NCBI RefSeq assembly: GCF_029626235.1
Contig: NZ_JARUBO010000005.1
Location: forward strand, 124,001-188,000
Direction: 5' to 3'
Length of the DNA: 64,000 nt
From: Micromonospora sp. WMMD1120
GTDB taxonomy: Bacteria; Actinomycetota; Actinomycetes; Mycobacteriales; Micromonosporaceae
The notes under the pieces were generated by a model, which did not search any database, was not told the origin of the DNA, and saw only the letters and a program-made list of their open reading frames with translations. Of the stretch, positions 55,710-64,000 are shown in pieces. Made by a program: the position numbers and the translations under genes. How positions within the stretch are numbered: position 1 is the stretch's first letter; each line of letters begins with the position of its first letter.

Positions 55710-57917
55710 TCAGCGCGGATAGACAGTGAACTTGGGCGCGGATCCGCTCGCGGACGGCGGCACCCGGTAGTGACGCAGGGTGAACTGCATCATGTCCCGA
55801 AACGCCGGATTGGCGATCGCCGCGCCTCCCCCGTTGGGCGTGTAGACGAAGACCGCGATCACGTACCGGGGATTCTCGGCGGGGGCCATGCCGATGAAGG
55901 AGGACACCTTGTCGGTCTCGATCTTCCCGTTGACCAGCCGCGATCCGGTGCCGGTCTTGCCGGCGACCCGGTAGCCGGGGACCGCGGCGGTGACGCCGGT
56001 GGCGCCGTCGACGGTGGTGACCGCCTCCAACATGGTGCGCAGGGCCGCCGCGTTCTGTGGGCTGAGCACGGACCGGGTGGTCGGAGTCGGCCCGGGGGTG
56101 CGCTTGCCGTCCGGGCCGATCACCTCTTTGACCAGGTGCGGCTGCACGTACGTGCCGTTGTTGGCGATGGCGGCGTACGCGGCGGCCATCTGTAGCGGCG
56201 TGGCGTCGACGCTGTGCCCGATCGGCACCGATCCCCGCGACGATTCGCTCCACTCGTCGGCCGGCAGCAGTCGCCCGCTGGCCTCCCCGGGCATCCCCTC
56301 ACCGGTCGGCTTACCCAGCCCGAACCGCTTCTGGTAGTCGATCAGCCGGTCCCGGCCGAGCTTCTCGGCGATCGTGATGGTGCCGACGTTCGACGAGTAG
56401 GCGAGCATTCCCGGCACGCTCATCCGCTTGCCGTTGGCCGGGTGCGTGTCGGAGAACCAGGTGTCACCCATCTTGATGCTGTTCGCGATGGGCAGCGTGG
56501 TGTCCGGCGTGATCACGCCCTCCTGCAACGCCGCGCCGTAGGTGATCGCCTTGTGCACCGAGCCCGGGTCGACGACGAAACTGGTCGCCGCGTCCTCCCG
56601 GGCGACCGGGTCGCTCGGCGTCGGCTTCGCCGCGTTGTAGGTGGGGTGGCTCGCCTGGGCCAGCACCGCGCCGGACGGGATCTCGATGATCACGGCCGCG
56701 CCGGTGCCGCCCCGCACCTTGGCCATGCCCGCGCTGAGAATCTGCTGGGTGCGGAACTGGAGGTCCCGGTTGATGGTGAGCACGAGGGAGCTGCCCGGCT
56801 TGGCCGGCGTCGTCCGGCTGTAGCCGCCCGGGATCGGGGCCGCCAGGTCACCGAGGCCGGCCTCGTACACCCGCTTGCCGTCCTGACCGGCGAGCACGTC
56901 CTCGTAGCGGGCCTCCAGCCCTTCCAGCCCAGCCATGTCCTGGCTGGTGAAGCCGATCAGGTTGGCCGCCAGGTCGCCGCCGGGCACGTCGCGACGCTCG
57001 TCGCGGTGCACCCCGATGCCGGGGAGGTCGAGCGCCTGCACCCGCTTGGCGGTGGGGATCTCCACGCCCCGGGCCAGGTAGGCGAACGTCGACTCGACGC
57101 CGTTCTCCAGCCGGCGCGGCTTCATCAACTCGAGCAGCTTCGACGCCGGGATGCCGAGCAGCGGGGAGAGCGCCTTCGCGGTGGCGGGCGGGTCCGTGAC
57201 CTCGGTCGGATCGGCGTACACGTAACGCGCCTCGACGCTGCGGGCCAACGGCGCGCCGGTGCTGTCGTAGATCGCGCCGCGCGGCGCGGGCAGCTCGACG
57301 GTGCGGGTGCGGTCGGCGACGCCGCCCCCGGCGTACGCCGGAGCGTCCACCGCCTGGAGGAAGACCAGCCGGATCCCGATGACGGCGAACAGGGTGAGGG
57401 CCAGCGCGGTGCCGAGCCGCAGCCGCAGCCGCGAGTCGGCGAGCTTCGGCGGACGTGGCGGCTTGCGCGACGGTCGACGCGCCGCCGGGCGGTCGCCCCG
57501 GCGCGGCGCGCGCGGGGTGGTCCGGCGGCGCGGCGGTGGCTCGTCCTGACCCGGATTGCGCGGGGTGCGCGGGGTGACGGTGCGCACCACGCCGCCACGC
57601 CCGGCGGCCGGGGCGTCGCGCCGGCCGGTCCGGGCGGCGGCCCGGCCGCCGTCGAGCACCTGCAACGCCGGCCGGAACGGGTCGCCCGAGCGGGTGCTGC
57701 GTGGGGTACGCCGCTGCTCGGCGCCACCGCCGCCGCGGGCGGCCGTGCCGCGCTCGTCGCGGACGGTCCGCCCTCTCGGGGTGTACGCGCGGGCGCCGGA
57801 GATGCCGCCGATGCCCGGCTCGCCGCGCGACTCCCCGTCACCGGGGCGGGCGTCTCGCGAAGAACCGCGCCGGGACCCAGCGGGGTCCCGGCGCGGCTCG
57901 TCCGACCGTGGTGGCAC
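55710..57917 (-). CDS. ftsI: Septal penicillin-binding protein (class B, FtsI/PbpB)
   Basis: The class B PBP cross-links septal peptidoglycan beside FtsW. The 735-aa protein has a long basic, Pro/Arg-rich cytosolic N-terminus of about 155 residues, then one helix (ALALTLFAVIGIRLVFLQ), the dimerisation domain and the transpeptidase domain. Catalytic motifs are SVHK (SxxK, with VVDPG before it), SSN in AYSSNVGT and KTGTG. No PASTA domains follow. The N-terminus is about twice the usual length. GTG at 57917 has GGGAGG 7 nt upstream and is 3 bp after the ftsL-like stop. Confidence 0.96.
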   Translation of the reverse strand: MPPRSDEPRRDPAGSRRGSSRDARPGDGESRGEPGIGGISGARAYTPRGRTVRDERGTAARGGGGAEQRRTPRSTRSGDPFRPALQVLDGGRAAARTGRRDAPAAGRGGVVRTVTPRTPRNPGQDEPPPRRRTTPRAPRRGDRPAARRPSRKPPRPPKLADSRLRLRLGTALALTLFAVIGIRLVFLQAVDAPAYAGGGVADRTRTVELPAPRGAIYDSTGAPLARSVEARYVYADPTEVTDPPATAKALSPLLGIPASKLLELMKPRRLENGVESTFAYLARGVEIPTAKRVQALDLPGIGVHRDERRDVPGGDLAANLIGFTSQDMAGLEGLEARYEDVLAGQDGKRVYEAGLGDLAAPIPGGYSRTTPAKPGSSLVLTINRDLQFRTQQILSAGMAKVRGGTGAAVIIEIPSGAVLAQASHPTYNAAKPTPSDPVAREDAATSFVVDPGSVHKAITYGAALQEGVITPDTTLPIANSIKMGDTWFSDTHPANGKRMSVPGMLAYSSNVGTITIAEKLGRDRLIDYQKRFGLGKPTGEGMPGEASGRLLPADEWSESSRGSVPIGHSVDATPLQMAAAYAAIANNGTYVQPHLVKEVIGPDGKRTPGPTPTTRSVLSPQNAAALRTMLEAVTTVDGATGVTAAVPGYRVAGKTGTGSRLVNGKIETDKVSSFIGMAPAENPRYVIAVFVYTPNGGGAAIANPAFRDMMQFTLRHYRVPPSASGSAPKFTVYPR

Positions 57918-57920
57918 TGC

Positions 57921-58529
57921 TCAGCCTCCCGCACCCTGGCTGGTCACCGACGGCTGACCGCTGGCCGGCTGCGGAATGCCCAGCGGCAGCTTGCCGTCGG
58001 GCAGCCGGATGTAACCGGGCTCGCCGGCGTCCACCAGCCCCAGCCGCCGCGCCTCGGCGGTCAGGTTGCCCGGCGCCTCGGCGTCGGCGATCTGCTTGTC
58101 CAGTTGCTGCTTCTCCAGGTCCAGTCGGGCCTGCTGCTGCTGCAGTCGCTCGAGCCGGAACGCGTTCTCATTGATCTTGGTGTTGACCGCCAGGATGCCC
58201 AGCACCCCACCGACCACCAGCACCACGATCAGCGCCGCGAACGGCGCGCGCGGCACCGACACCGGCGGCGGCGGGGCCACCCGCAGCCGAGGCGAACGGG
58301 CCTTGCCGGTGCTGCCGGCCTTCTCGACCGGCCGCAGCGCGGCGGCGCCCTGGGTGGGGAACTCGCGCGCCCCCCGGGCGCGAGTCTCCCCCTGCTTGTT
58401 CACTCGATCGATGCGTGGCGTACCGTTTCCGACGCGCGGAGCCCGCTCCGCCGCGGTCCGGCCCCCCGACCGCGGTGCGCGCTGCCCGCCGCCGGTGACG
58501 TCCCGGCGGTCGCGCTTGTCAATGCTCAT
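57921..58529 (-). CDS. FtsL-like divisome protein
   Basis: A 202-aa protein with a long basic N-terminus, one membrane helix (FAALIVVLVVGGVLGILAV, about 98-116) and a coiled coil after it (ERLQQQQARLDLEKQQLDKQ). The ending EPGYIRLPDGKLPLG is common in actinobacterial FtsL. It forms the FtsQ-FtsL-FtsB bridge. The place between rsmH and the class B PBP is standard for ftsL. ATG at 58529 has GGGGGAGGG just upstream. Confidence 0.88.
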   Translation of the reverse strand: MSIDKRDRRDVTGGGQRAPRSGGRTAAERAPRVGNGTPRIDRVNKQGETRARGAREFPTQGAAALRPVEKAGSTGKARSPRLRVAPPPPVSVPRAPFAALIVVLVVGGVLGILAVNTKINENAFRLERLQQQQARLDLEKQQLDKQIADAEAPGNLTAEARRLGLVDAGEPGYIRLPDGKLPLGIPQPASGQPSVTSQGAGG

Positions 58530-58588
58530 GTCCCTCCCCCTCAACGTCCGTCCCTCTGCCCGTCCCGGTGCCCCTGACCCCCCACGGA

Positions 58589-59629
58589 TCAGGCGGACCC
58601 CGTGCCCGGTTGGTGCATTCCCTTCACCCGTCGGCGGGACCGTTCGCGGTCGGTCCGCGCCTGTTCCGTCGCGTTCGGATCGAGTCGTTCCGCCGCCCGC
58701 AGCCGCACCGAGGCGGCGCGCGGGTTCGCGGCGACCTCCGCCTCCCCGGGCAGTTCGGCGCCCCGGCTGAGCAGCCGGAACGTCGGACCGGACCCGGGAA
58801 GCTCGACCGGGAGGTCGACCGGGCCCTTACTGCGTACCCGGTCCGCGAGCGCCGCCTTGGTGAGCCGGTCCTCCAGCGAGTGGTAGGACAGGACCACCAT
58901 GCGACCGCCCACGGTCAGTGCGTCGAGCGCGGACGGCAACGCTGTCTCCAGCGCTGCGAGTTCTCTGTTTACCTCGATCCGTAAAGCCTGAAACGTTCTC
59001 TTTGCCGGGTGCCCACCCGTTCGGCGGGCTGGTGCCGGAATGGCGTCCCGCACCAGCTCCGCCAGCAGCGCCGACGAGGTGATCCGGGCCCGTTCCCGCT
59101 GCCGGATGATCGCCGAGGCGATCCGACCGGCGAACTTCTCCTCGCCGTAGACCCGCAGCACCCGGGCCAGGTCCGGATGCGCGTACGTGTTGACCACCTC
59201 TTCGGCGGTCATCCCCCGGGTCTGGTCCATCCGCATGTCCAGCGGCGCGTCCTGGGCGTACGCGAACCCGCGGTCGGGCGCGTCCAACTGCAACGACGAG
59301 ACACCCAGGTCGAACAGGATCCCGTCGATGCCCGGATAGCCGAGCCGGTCCAGCACGTCCGGCAACTCGTCGTAGACGGCGTGCTCCAGGTGCACCCGGT
59401 CGGCGAACCTGGCCAGCCGGACCCGCGCGTGCGCGAGCGCCTCGGTGTCGCGGTCGAGCCCGACGAGGACCGCCCCCGGATGCGCCTCGAGCACCGCCTC
59501 CGCGTGCCCGGCCAGGCCGAGCGTCGCGTCGACGTAGACCGTCCGGTCGCCTCGACCCAGCGCGGGGGCCAGTAGCTCGAGACAGCGCTCGAGCAGCACC
59601 GGCACGTGCGTGCCGCGCAACTCCCCCAT
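58589..59629 (-). CDS. rsmH: 16S rRNA (cytosine1402-N4)-methyltransferase
   Basis: RsmH methylates C1402 in the ribosomal P site with SAM. The 346-aa protein begins [13 protein letters not shown] and has the SAM-binding [24 protein letters not shown], a normal [16 protein letters not shown] and SYHSLEDR near the end are also present. ATG at 59629 has GGGGG 6 nt upstream; the open frame upstream to 59767 lacks homology. The usual second gene of dcw, after mraZ. Confidence 0.96.
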   Translation of the reverse strand: MGELRGTHVPVLLERCLELLAPALGRGDRTVYVDATLGLAGHAEAVLEAHPGAVLVGLDRDTEALAHARVRLARFADRVHLEHAVYDELPDVLDRLGYPGIDGILFDLGVSSLQLDAPDRGFAYAQDAPLDMRMDQTRGMTAEEVVNTYAHPDLARVLRVYGEEKFAGRIASAIIRQRERARITSSALLAELVRDAIPAPARRTGGHPAKRTFQALRIEVNRELAALETALPSALDALTVGGRMVVLSYHSLEDRLTKAALADRVRSKGPVDLPVELPGSGPTFRLLSRGAELPGEAEVAANPRAASVRLRAAERLDPNATEQARTDRERSRRRVKGMHQPGTGSA

Positions 59630-59834
59630 GTCGACCCCCACTGGTTGAAACGTCCGTTCTCTTCGTGCGCCTGTCGTCGGACGGCGCTGCCGTCGTACCG
59701 CCAGATCCCCATCCGCTCCCGCCGGACACCGGACTCGCACCCGATGACTGGATCGTGCGCCTGGCACCGGGGAAGGGATGCCAGGAACTCGAAAGCGGCT
59801 GGAGATCTCGCAGTACGTCGGGCGCCGTTCCGCC

Positions 59835-60266
59835 CTACAGACCGCCGGGCAGCACCCCCTCCTCGATGTCGGCGAAGTCGTCTTCGCTCTCGGCGAGGTA
59901 GGTCTCCCAGGCGACCTGGTCCCAGATCTCCACCCGCGTGCTCGCGCCGATCACCACCAGATCGCGGTCCAGCCCGGCGTACGACCGCAGGTGAGCCGGA
60001 ATGGTCACCCGACCCTGCTTGTCCGGAACCTCGTCGTGCGCGCTGGCGAAGAAGACCCGGCTGTAGGCCCGGGCCGCCTTGTGTGTCATCGGCTGCGCGC
60101 GCAACTGGTCGGCGATGCGCTGGAACTCAGGGGTCGGGAAGACGTAGAGGCAGCGATCCTGCCCTTTGGTGACCACGACACCCCCCGCCAGCTCATCTCG
60201 AAACTTGGCCGGAAGGATCAACCGGCCCTTTTCGTCGAGACGCGGAGTGTGGGTGCCGAGAAACAT
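59835..60266 (-). CDS. mraZ: Transcriptional regulator MraZ
   Basis: MraZ represses its own operon. The 143-aa protein has two AbrB-like halves, each with the DXXXR motif: [18 protein letters not shown] near the start and [18 protein letters not shown] in the second half. It starts [14 protein letters not shown] at 60266 has GAGGGGG 9 nt upstream. Three GTGG direct repeats with 10-bp spacing lie over its promoter. A 205-bp gap separates it from rsmH. Confidence 0.96.
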   Translation of the reverse strand: MFLGTHTPRLDEKGRLILPAKFRDELAGGVVVTKGQDRCLYVFPTPEFQRIADQLRAQPMTHKAARAYSRVFFASAHDEVPDKQGRVTIPAHLRSYAGLDRDLVVIGASTRVEIWDQVAWETYLAESEDDFADIEEGVLPGGL

Positions 60267-60350
60267 CGGCCCAACCCCCTCGCCCCTGAGCGGCGTTCGC
60301 GGCGCCGCTGACCCCCCGGGCCGGTGAGCCCTCCCGGCCTCACCATCGGC

Positions 60351-60376
60351 CCCCACTCTACTCCACTTCCCTCCAC
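60351..60376 (-). promoter_or_regulatory. MraZ-binding boxes of the dcw promoter
   Basis: On the minus strand GTGGAG (60371-60376), GTGGAG (60361-60366) and GTGGGG (60351-60356) repeat every 10 bp, the spacing of known MraZ sites (TGG repeats with 5-nt gaps in E. coli). They cover the spacer and -10 of the promoter, in agreement with autorepression. Confidence 0.8.
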
Positions 60377-60382
60377 CCGCAA
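60355..60382 (-). promoter_or_regulatory. mraZ (dcw) promoter
   Basis: TTGCGG (60377-60382), a 16-bp spacer and TAGAGT (60355-60360) on the minus strand. The predicted leader is about 80 nt and carries the GAGGGGG site of mraZ. Confidence 0.6.
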
Positions 60383-60438
60383 GAAGATTCGCCCGCGTGG
60401 CGCGGTCAATCGGACGGCAAAACCGCACGTCACAGGGG

Positions 60439-60454
60439 GTGGAGCGGAGTGGAG
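60439..60454 (+). promoter_or_regulatory. MraZ-like boxes facing murT
   Basis: GTGGAG at 60439-60444 and 60449-60454 on the plus strand, again with a 10-bp period, 153 bp before the murT start. They match the boxes at mraZ in sequence and spacing but point the other way. Confidence 0.5.
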
Positions 60455-60593
60455 GGCCACGGCGGCCACCCGGCGTGGTCCGCTTTCCGACATTGATCGA
60501 CTCCGTCCGGGGGAGACCGCCCCGGCCGCGCGCCCGAGCGCCACGGCCGAACGGTTCGCCGTCGGCGGCGATCTGGTGGGGCGGGCGGTCCGG

Positions 60594-60599
60594 TAACCT
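60594..60599 (+). promoter_or_regulatory. Candidate -10 (TAACCT) of murT
   Basis: GGTAACCT is followed by 7 nt and GTG (60607). No Shine-Dalgarno is present, so murT is probably leaderless. Confidence 0.5.
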
Positions 60600-60606
60600 C
60601 GCTCGC

Positions 60607-61869
60607 GTGACGGACGCGAAAATGCCCCTACGGGCCAAGGTGGCCAGCTCCGTGTCACGGACCGCCGCGGCGCTCTCCCGGGCGGCCGGCCGTGGCGACG
60701 GTTCGGTGATCGGCGGGTGGATCGGCCTGAAGATCGACCCGGACCTGCTGGCCCACCTGTCGGCCGGGCGCGCCATCGCGCTCGTCTCCGGCACCAACGG
60801 CAAGACCACCACCACCCGGCTGACCTCCGCCGCCGTCGGCGTGCTCGGCCGGGTCGCCACCAACTCGTTCGGCGCCAACATGCCCACCGGGCACACCTCC
60901 GCGCTGGCCAAGGCCGGCAGCACCCCGTACGCGGTGCTGGAGGTCGACGAGCACTACCTGGCCCAGGTGCTGGAGGCGACCGAACCACACGTCGTCGCCC
61001 TGCTGAACCTCTCCCGCGACCAGCTGGACCGCGCCAAGGAGGTCGCCATGATGGCGCAGCTCTGGCGCGCGGCGCTGGTCCGGCACAGCGACGTACGGGT
61101 GGTGGCCAACGCCGACGACCCGATGGTGGTCTGGGCCGCGACCCCACCCGGCGATCCCGCCCGGGGCATCCGCCCACCGCACGTGACCTGGTTCAGCGCC
61201 GGCCAGCGCTGGCACGACGACTCCTGGGTCTGCCCGGAGTGCGGCTCCACGATCCAGCGCACGGGTGAGCAGTGGTGGTGCACCGGGTGCCCGCTGCGCC
61301 GCCCGGAACCGCAGTGGGTCGTCGAGGACGAGGGGGTGCTCGACCCCACCGGCGCCTGGCACAAGGTCTCCCTGCAACTGCCCGGTCGGGTCAACATCGG
61401 CAACGCCGCGACCGCGCTGGCGGTGGCCGCCGAGTTCGGCGTCCGCCCCGTCGACGCGGTGTCCCGCCTCGGCATCGTCACCTCGGTGGCCGGCCGCTAC
61501 GCGCAGGTCGACAGGGACGGGCGCAACATCCGGCTGTTGCTCGCCAAGAACCCGGCCAGTTGGCTGGAGGCGTTCGACATGGCCGACGAGGCGCCCACCC
61601 TGCTCTCCATCAACGCACGGGACCCAGACGGCCTGGACACCTCCTGGCTCTTCGACGTCGACTTCGCGCCGCTGCGCGGCCGTCAGGTGTTGATCACCGG
61701 TGACCGGGCATACGACCTGGCGGTACGACTGGACGTCAACGACGTGCCGTTCCAGCACGTCCGCACGTTCGACGACGCCGTCCGGTCGGTCCCGCCCGGC
61801 CGGCTGGAGGTCATCGCGAACTACACCGCGTTCCAGGACATCCGAGCGGAGTTGGACCGTGTCAACTGA
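60607..61869 (+). CDS. murT: Lipid II isoglutaminyl synthase, MurT subunit
   Basis: MurT, with GatD, amidates the D-Glu of lipid II to D-isoglutamine using ATP and ammonia. The 420-aa protein is a Mur-ligase relative with the ATP loop [13 protein letters not shown] and [11 protein letters not shown]4 zinc ribbon is inserted (CPECGSTIQ ... WWCTGC), and a DUF1727 domain ends the protein. GTG at 60607 is fixed by the -10 upstream. It overlaps gatD by 11 bp and is divergent from mraZ. Confidence 0.94.
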   Translation: MTDAKMPLRAKVASSVSRTAAALSRAAGRGDGSVIGGWIGLKIDPDLLAHLSAGRAIALVSGTNGKTTTTRLTSAAVGVLGRVATNSFGANMPTGHTSALAKAGSTPYAVLEVDEHYLAQVLEATEPHVVALLNLSRDQLDRAKEVAMMAQLWRAALVRHSDVRVVANADDPMVVWAATPPGDPARGIRPPHVTWFSAGQRWHDDSWVCPECGSTIQRTGEQWWCTGCPLRRPEPQWVVEDEGVLDPTGAWHKVSLQLPGRVNIGNAATALAVAAEFGVRPVDAVSRLGIVTSVAGRYAQVDRDGRNIRLLLAKNPASWLEAFDMADEAPTLLSINARDPDGLDTSWLFDVDFAPLRGRQVLITGDRAYDLAVRLDVNDVPFQHVRTFDDAVRSVPPGRLEVIANYTAFQDIRAELDRVN

Positions 61870-62578
61870 GAGCCTGCGCATCGTCTGGATCTACCCCGAC
61901 CTGCTCTCCACCTACGGCGACCGGGGCAACGCCCTGATCCTCGCCCGCCGGGCCCGGCAACGCGGGATGCCCGTCGAGGTGGTGGAGGTCCGCTCCGACC
62001 AGCCGCTGCCCGCGACCGCCGACATCTACCTGGTGGGCGGCGGCGAGGACGGGCCGCAGGCGCTGGGCGCGCAGCGGCTGCTCGCCGACGGCGGCCTGCA
62101 CCGGGCGGTCGCCCAGGGTTCGGTGGTGTTCGGCGTCTGCGCCGGCTACCAGTTGCTCGGCACCTCCTTCTTCGCGAAGGGTGTGCAGTGCCGTGGGCTG
62201 GAGCTGCTCGACCTCCAGTCCGACCGCGGCCCGAGCCGCGCGGTGGGCGAGCTGGCCGGTGAGATCGACCCACGACTGGGCCTGCCCCCGCTGACCGGCT
62301 TCGAGAACCACGGTGGCCGCACCCACCTCGGCCCGGAGGTCTCCCCGCTGGCCCGGGTCACCGCCGGGGTCGGCAACGACGGCGCCACCGAGGGCGCGTG
62401 GCGCGGCAAGCTCCTGGGCACGTACTCGCACGGCCCGGCCCTGGCCCGCAACCCGGCCCTGGCCGACCTGCTGCTGCGCTGGGCCACCGGAGCGCACCAG
62501 CTCCCACCACTCGACGACACCTGGTCGGACCGGCTCCGCAACGAGCGCCGCTCCGCGGTGGCCGCCGCCCGGGCATGA
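61859..62578 (+). CDS. gatD: Lipid II isoglutaminyl synthase, GatD glutaminase subunit
   Basis: GatD is the CobB/CobQ-like amidotransferase that feeds ammonia to MurT. The 239-aa protein begins RIVWIYPDLLSTYGDRGN, has the nucleophile Cys in FGVCAGYQLLG and the catalytic His in GTYSHGP. GTG at 61859 lies inside the murT 3' end (11-bp overlap). The stop overlaps the next start as ATGA. Confidence 0.95.
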   Translation: MSTESLRIVWIYPDLLSTYGDRGNALILARRARQRGMPVEVVEVRSDQPLPATADIYLVGGGEDGPQALGAQRLLADGGLHRAVAQGSVVFGVCAGYQLLGTSFFAKGVQCRGLELLDLQSDRGPSRAVGELAGEIDPRLGLPPLTGFENHGGRTHLGPEVSPLARVTAGVGNDGATEGAWRGKLLGTYSHGPALARNPALADLLLRWATGAHQLPPLDDTWSDRLRNERRSAVAAARA

Positions 62579-63258
62579 TCCACGCCGTCCGGCGGTTGCT
62601 CCGGCAGCCGTCGGCCGCCCGGTTCGCCCTGCTCCTGCTGCTGATCGGTGGCTGCGGGCTGCTGCTGCTCCTGGTGCCCCGGCCGGACCCGGAGCAGCTA
62701 CCGCTGCTGGCCGACCGGCTGGGTGACCTCGCTCCGGTGGCGGCGATCCTCGGCGGCGCGCTGCTGCTGGTCGCGCTGGTGCCCCGGACCTTCATCACGC
62801 TCGCCGCGGGGGCGATCTTCGGTCCCCTGGAGGGCGCCGCGTACGCCCTGGGCGCCGCGCTGGTCGCCGCGGCCATCGGCTTCACCGTCGGTCGGTTGCT
62901 CGGCCGGGAGTTCGTGGCCGAACGGGTCCGTGGCCGGCTGGCCCGCCTGGACGGCTGGTTCGCCCGGCAGAGCGTGCTCGGTGTGATCACCGTACGACTG
63001 CTGCCCATCGCCGGGTTCGGGCTGGTCAGCTACGGCTACGGCACGACCGGGGCGCGGGTGCTGCCGTTCCTGGCCGGCAGTGTGCTCGCGTCCGCGCCGA
63101 CCGCCTTCGGGTACGCGGCGCTCGGCGCGGCGGTCAGCTCCCCCGGCCACGTCAACTGGTACGCCGCCGCCCCCGCCAGCCTCGGCCTGATCGCCAGCCT
63201 GGTGCTGATCCACCAGTGGTGGCGCGCCGAGCGCCGCCGCCGAATCCCACACCCCTAA
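62575..63258 (+). CDS. VTT/TVP38 (DedA-like) membrane protein
   Basis: A 227-aa protein with about five helices. The VTT domain motif GAIFGPLEGAAYALGAALVAAAIGF and the conserved RLLPIAGFGLVSYGYG are present. VTT proteins are related to DedA and scramblases and are often tied to membrane-lipid or undecaprenyl-phosphate recycling, which would suit its place after murT-gatD. The link is an inference. ATG at 62575 overlaps the gatD stop. The gene ends in a C-rich stretch before an inverted repeat. Confidence 0.88.
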   Translation: MIHAVRRLLRQPSAARFALLLLLIGGCGLLLLLVPRPDPEQLPLLADRLGDLAPVAAILGGALLLVALVPRTFITLAAGAIFGPLEGAAYALGAALVAAAIGFTVGRLLGREFVAERVRGRLARLDGWFARQSVLGVITVRLLPIAGFGLVSYGYGTTGARVLPFLAGSVLASAPTAFGYAALGAAVSSPGHVNWYAAAPASLGLIASLVLIHQWWRAERRRRIPHP

Positions 63259-63335
63259 CCCCACCCACCCCCACCCCGCCCCCAAACCCCCGCGCCCCCG
63301 CGCCCCGCCCCCACACCCCCGCCCCACACGCCCAC

Positions 63336-63403
63336 GATCTTGCAGTTCCTGTCCCGACGAACCGCCCCTCAAGGGGCGAATCGGCAACCGAAACTGCAAG
63401 ATC
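63336..63403. repeat. GATCTTGC inverted repeat, copy D
   Basis: Arms GATCTTGCAGTTCC (63336-63349) and GAAACTGCAAGATC (63390-63403) differ at one base. The centre has GCCCCT-CA-AGGGGC and shares TGTCCCG with copy C. It lies between convergent genes (VTT protein and leuS) and may stop transcription from both. Confidence 0.88.
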
Positions 63404-63404
63404 G

Positions 63405-63454
63405 GCGAGGCGCGGAGCGCCGCGAGGCGCGGAGCGCCGCGAGGCGCGGAGCGC
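63405..63454. repeat. 17-bp tandem repeat, three copies
   Basis: The unit GCGAGGCGCGGAGCGCC begins at 63405, 63422 and 63439 (the last lacks one base). It directly follows inverted repeat D, much as the 8-bp array follows copy B. Confidence 0.85.
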
Positions 63455-63506
63455 GCGCGGCCGCGCCCCGCGGCCGGGCGCGGGGCGCGGGGCGCGGCGT
63501 GACGGG

Positions 63507-64000
63507 TTAGGCGACCACGGAGACCATTCGGCCCTTCACGACGATGACCTTGCGCGGTGCCTTGCCGGCCAGCGACGCGGCCACCGCGTCCAGGGCCGCC
63601 GCGCGGACGGTCTCCTCGGCGGCGTCGGCGGGGACCTCGACGCGCCCCCGGACCTTGCCGTTGACCTGCACCGGGTAGGTCACCGTCTCGGCCACCAGCA
63701 GCGCCGGGTCGGCGGTCGGAAAGTCCACGTACGTCAGCGAGGTGTCGTGGCCCAGCCTGCGCCACAGCTCCTCGGCCAGGTGCGGAGCGAACGGCGCCAC
63801 CATCAGCACCAGCGGCTCGGCCACCTCGCGGGGCGTCGCCGACAGCCCGGTCAGCCCGTTGGTCAGCTGGATCAGCTTGGCGATGGCGGTGTTGAACCGG
63901 ATGCCGTCCATGTCGCCGCGCACACCGTCGATGACCTTGTGCAGCAGCCGGCGGGTCGCCTCGTCGGCCGGGTCCTCGGTGACCCGCAGCGCGCCGGTCT
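63507..64000 (-). CDS. leuS: Leucyl-tRNA synthetase, C-terminal part (5' end outside the window)
   Basis: The minus strand is open from the right edge to a TAA at 63507 (164 codons). It reads ATRRLLHKVIDGV, FNTAIAKLIQLTN and VLMVAPFAPHLAEELWRRLGH, the anticodon-binding domain of LeuRS. The end has PVQVNGKVRGRVEVP and the C-terminal basic stretch APRKVIVVKGRMVSVV, both typical of bacterial LeuRS. The catalytic HIGH and KMSKS motifs are beyond the edge. Confidence 0.95.
   Translation of the reverse strand, partial: TGALRVTEDPADEATRRLLHKVIDGVRGDMDGIRFNTAIAKLIQLTNGLTGLSATPREVAEPLVLMVAPFAPHLAEELWRRLGHDTSLTYVDFPTADPALLVAETVTYPVQVNGKVRGRVEVPADAAEETVRAAALDAVAASLAGKAPRKVIVVKGRMVSVVA

Larger units (their letters stand above)
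60267..60606. other. 340-bp divergent control region between mraZ and murT
   Basis: It holds the mraZ promoter and its three boxes, two boxes of the same kind facing murT, and the murT -10. Between 60460 and 60590 I see nothing else that can be named. No small RNA or gene is evident. Confidence 0.7.

Overview
The window is high-GC actinobacterial DNA, most likely from Micromonospora or a close relative in Micromonosporaceae. This rests on gene content and order rather than a database search: a dcw cell-division cluster without ftsA that ends in sepF, yggT and Wag31-type divIVA; MurT/GatD lipid II amidation; a PriA-type HisA with no trpF nearby; a DNPR-type (meso-diaminopimelate) MurE; a TIGR03085/mycothiol-type protein; and many GTG starts with ATGA or GTGA overlaps. 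I saw no rRNA, tRNA, CRISPR array, prophage or insertion sequence.

Layout. 1-10 kb holds the edge of an FAD monooxygenase, lgt, a Nudix-like gene, and a trp block on the minus strand (hisI, trpE, a trp-associated membrane protein, trpC, trpB, trpA). Here hisI is fused in frame behind a nucleotidyltransferase domain. 10-13 kb is an ABC-2 exporter operon with a TetR gene, followed by a 0.6 kb repeat-rich gap that contains 41 exact copies of an 8-bp unit. 13-18 kb has a DUF2470 gene behind an iron box and a pair of ABC exporters whose motifs fit an asymmetric heterodimer. 17.8-24.4 kb carries a TIGR03085 gene, a lone class I terpene synthase, an acyl-CoA ligase, and a divergent MocR/YczE pair. 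24.4-32.6 kb is the histidine cluster (hisD-C-B-H-A and hisF), split by a peroxide-response block (ohrR, ohr, an oxidoreductase). 32.7-41 kb holds a LON-domain gene, a MinD/ParA-like ATPase with a long Tyr-Arg-Glu-Pro repeat domain, rluD-type and lspA genes, a DksA-type gene and a cation/proton antiporter. 41-60.3 kb is divIVA back through ftsZ to mraZ: peptidoglycan precursor synthesis (murE, murF, mraY, murG, murC), septal machinery (pbpB, ftsL-like, ftsW, ftsQ, ftsZ, sepF, divIVA) and control (mraZ). murD and pgeF are missing from their usual places. 60.6-63.3 kb runs divergently: murT, gatD and a VTT membrane protein, then the 3' end of leuS.

How it fits together. The his and trp genes share chorismate/PRPP metabolism, and PriA should serve both pathways. 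The dcw genes and murT-gatD build, amidate and place the cell wall. MraZ-type boxes lie on both sides of the gap between mraZ and murT.

Two dispersed repeat families stand out. One (about 55-59 bp; at 7.0, 15.8, 29.5 and 52.7 kb) sits between the stop codon of one gene and the Shine-Dalgarno of the next, always in the direction of transcription. The other (about 68 bp; at 12.6, 12.7, 51.4 and 63.3 kb) is an inverted repeat with GATCTTGC ends, placed in GC-rich simple sequence at gene ends, including the slot where murD would be expected. Many first genes also have a TANNNT hexamer 6-8 nt before the start codon, as expected for leaderless mRNAs.
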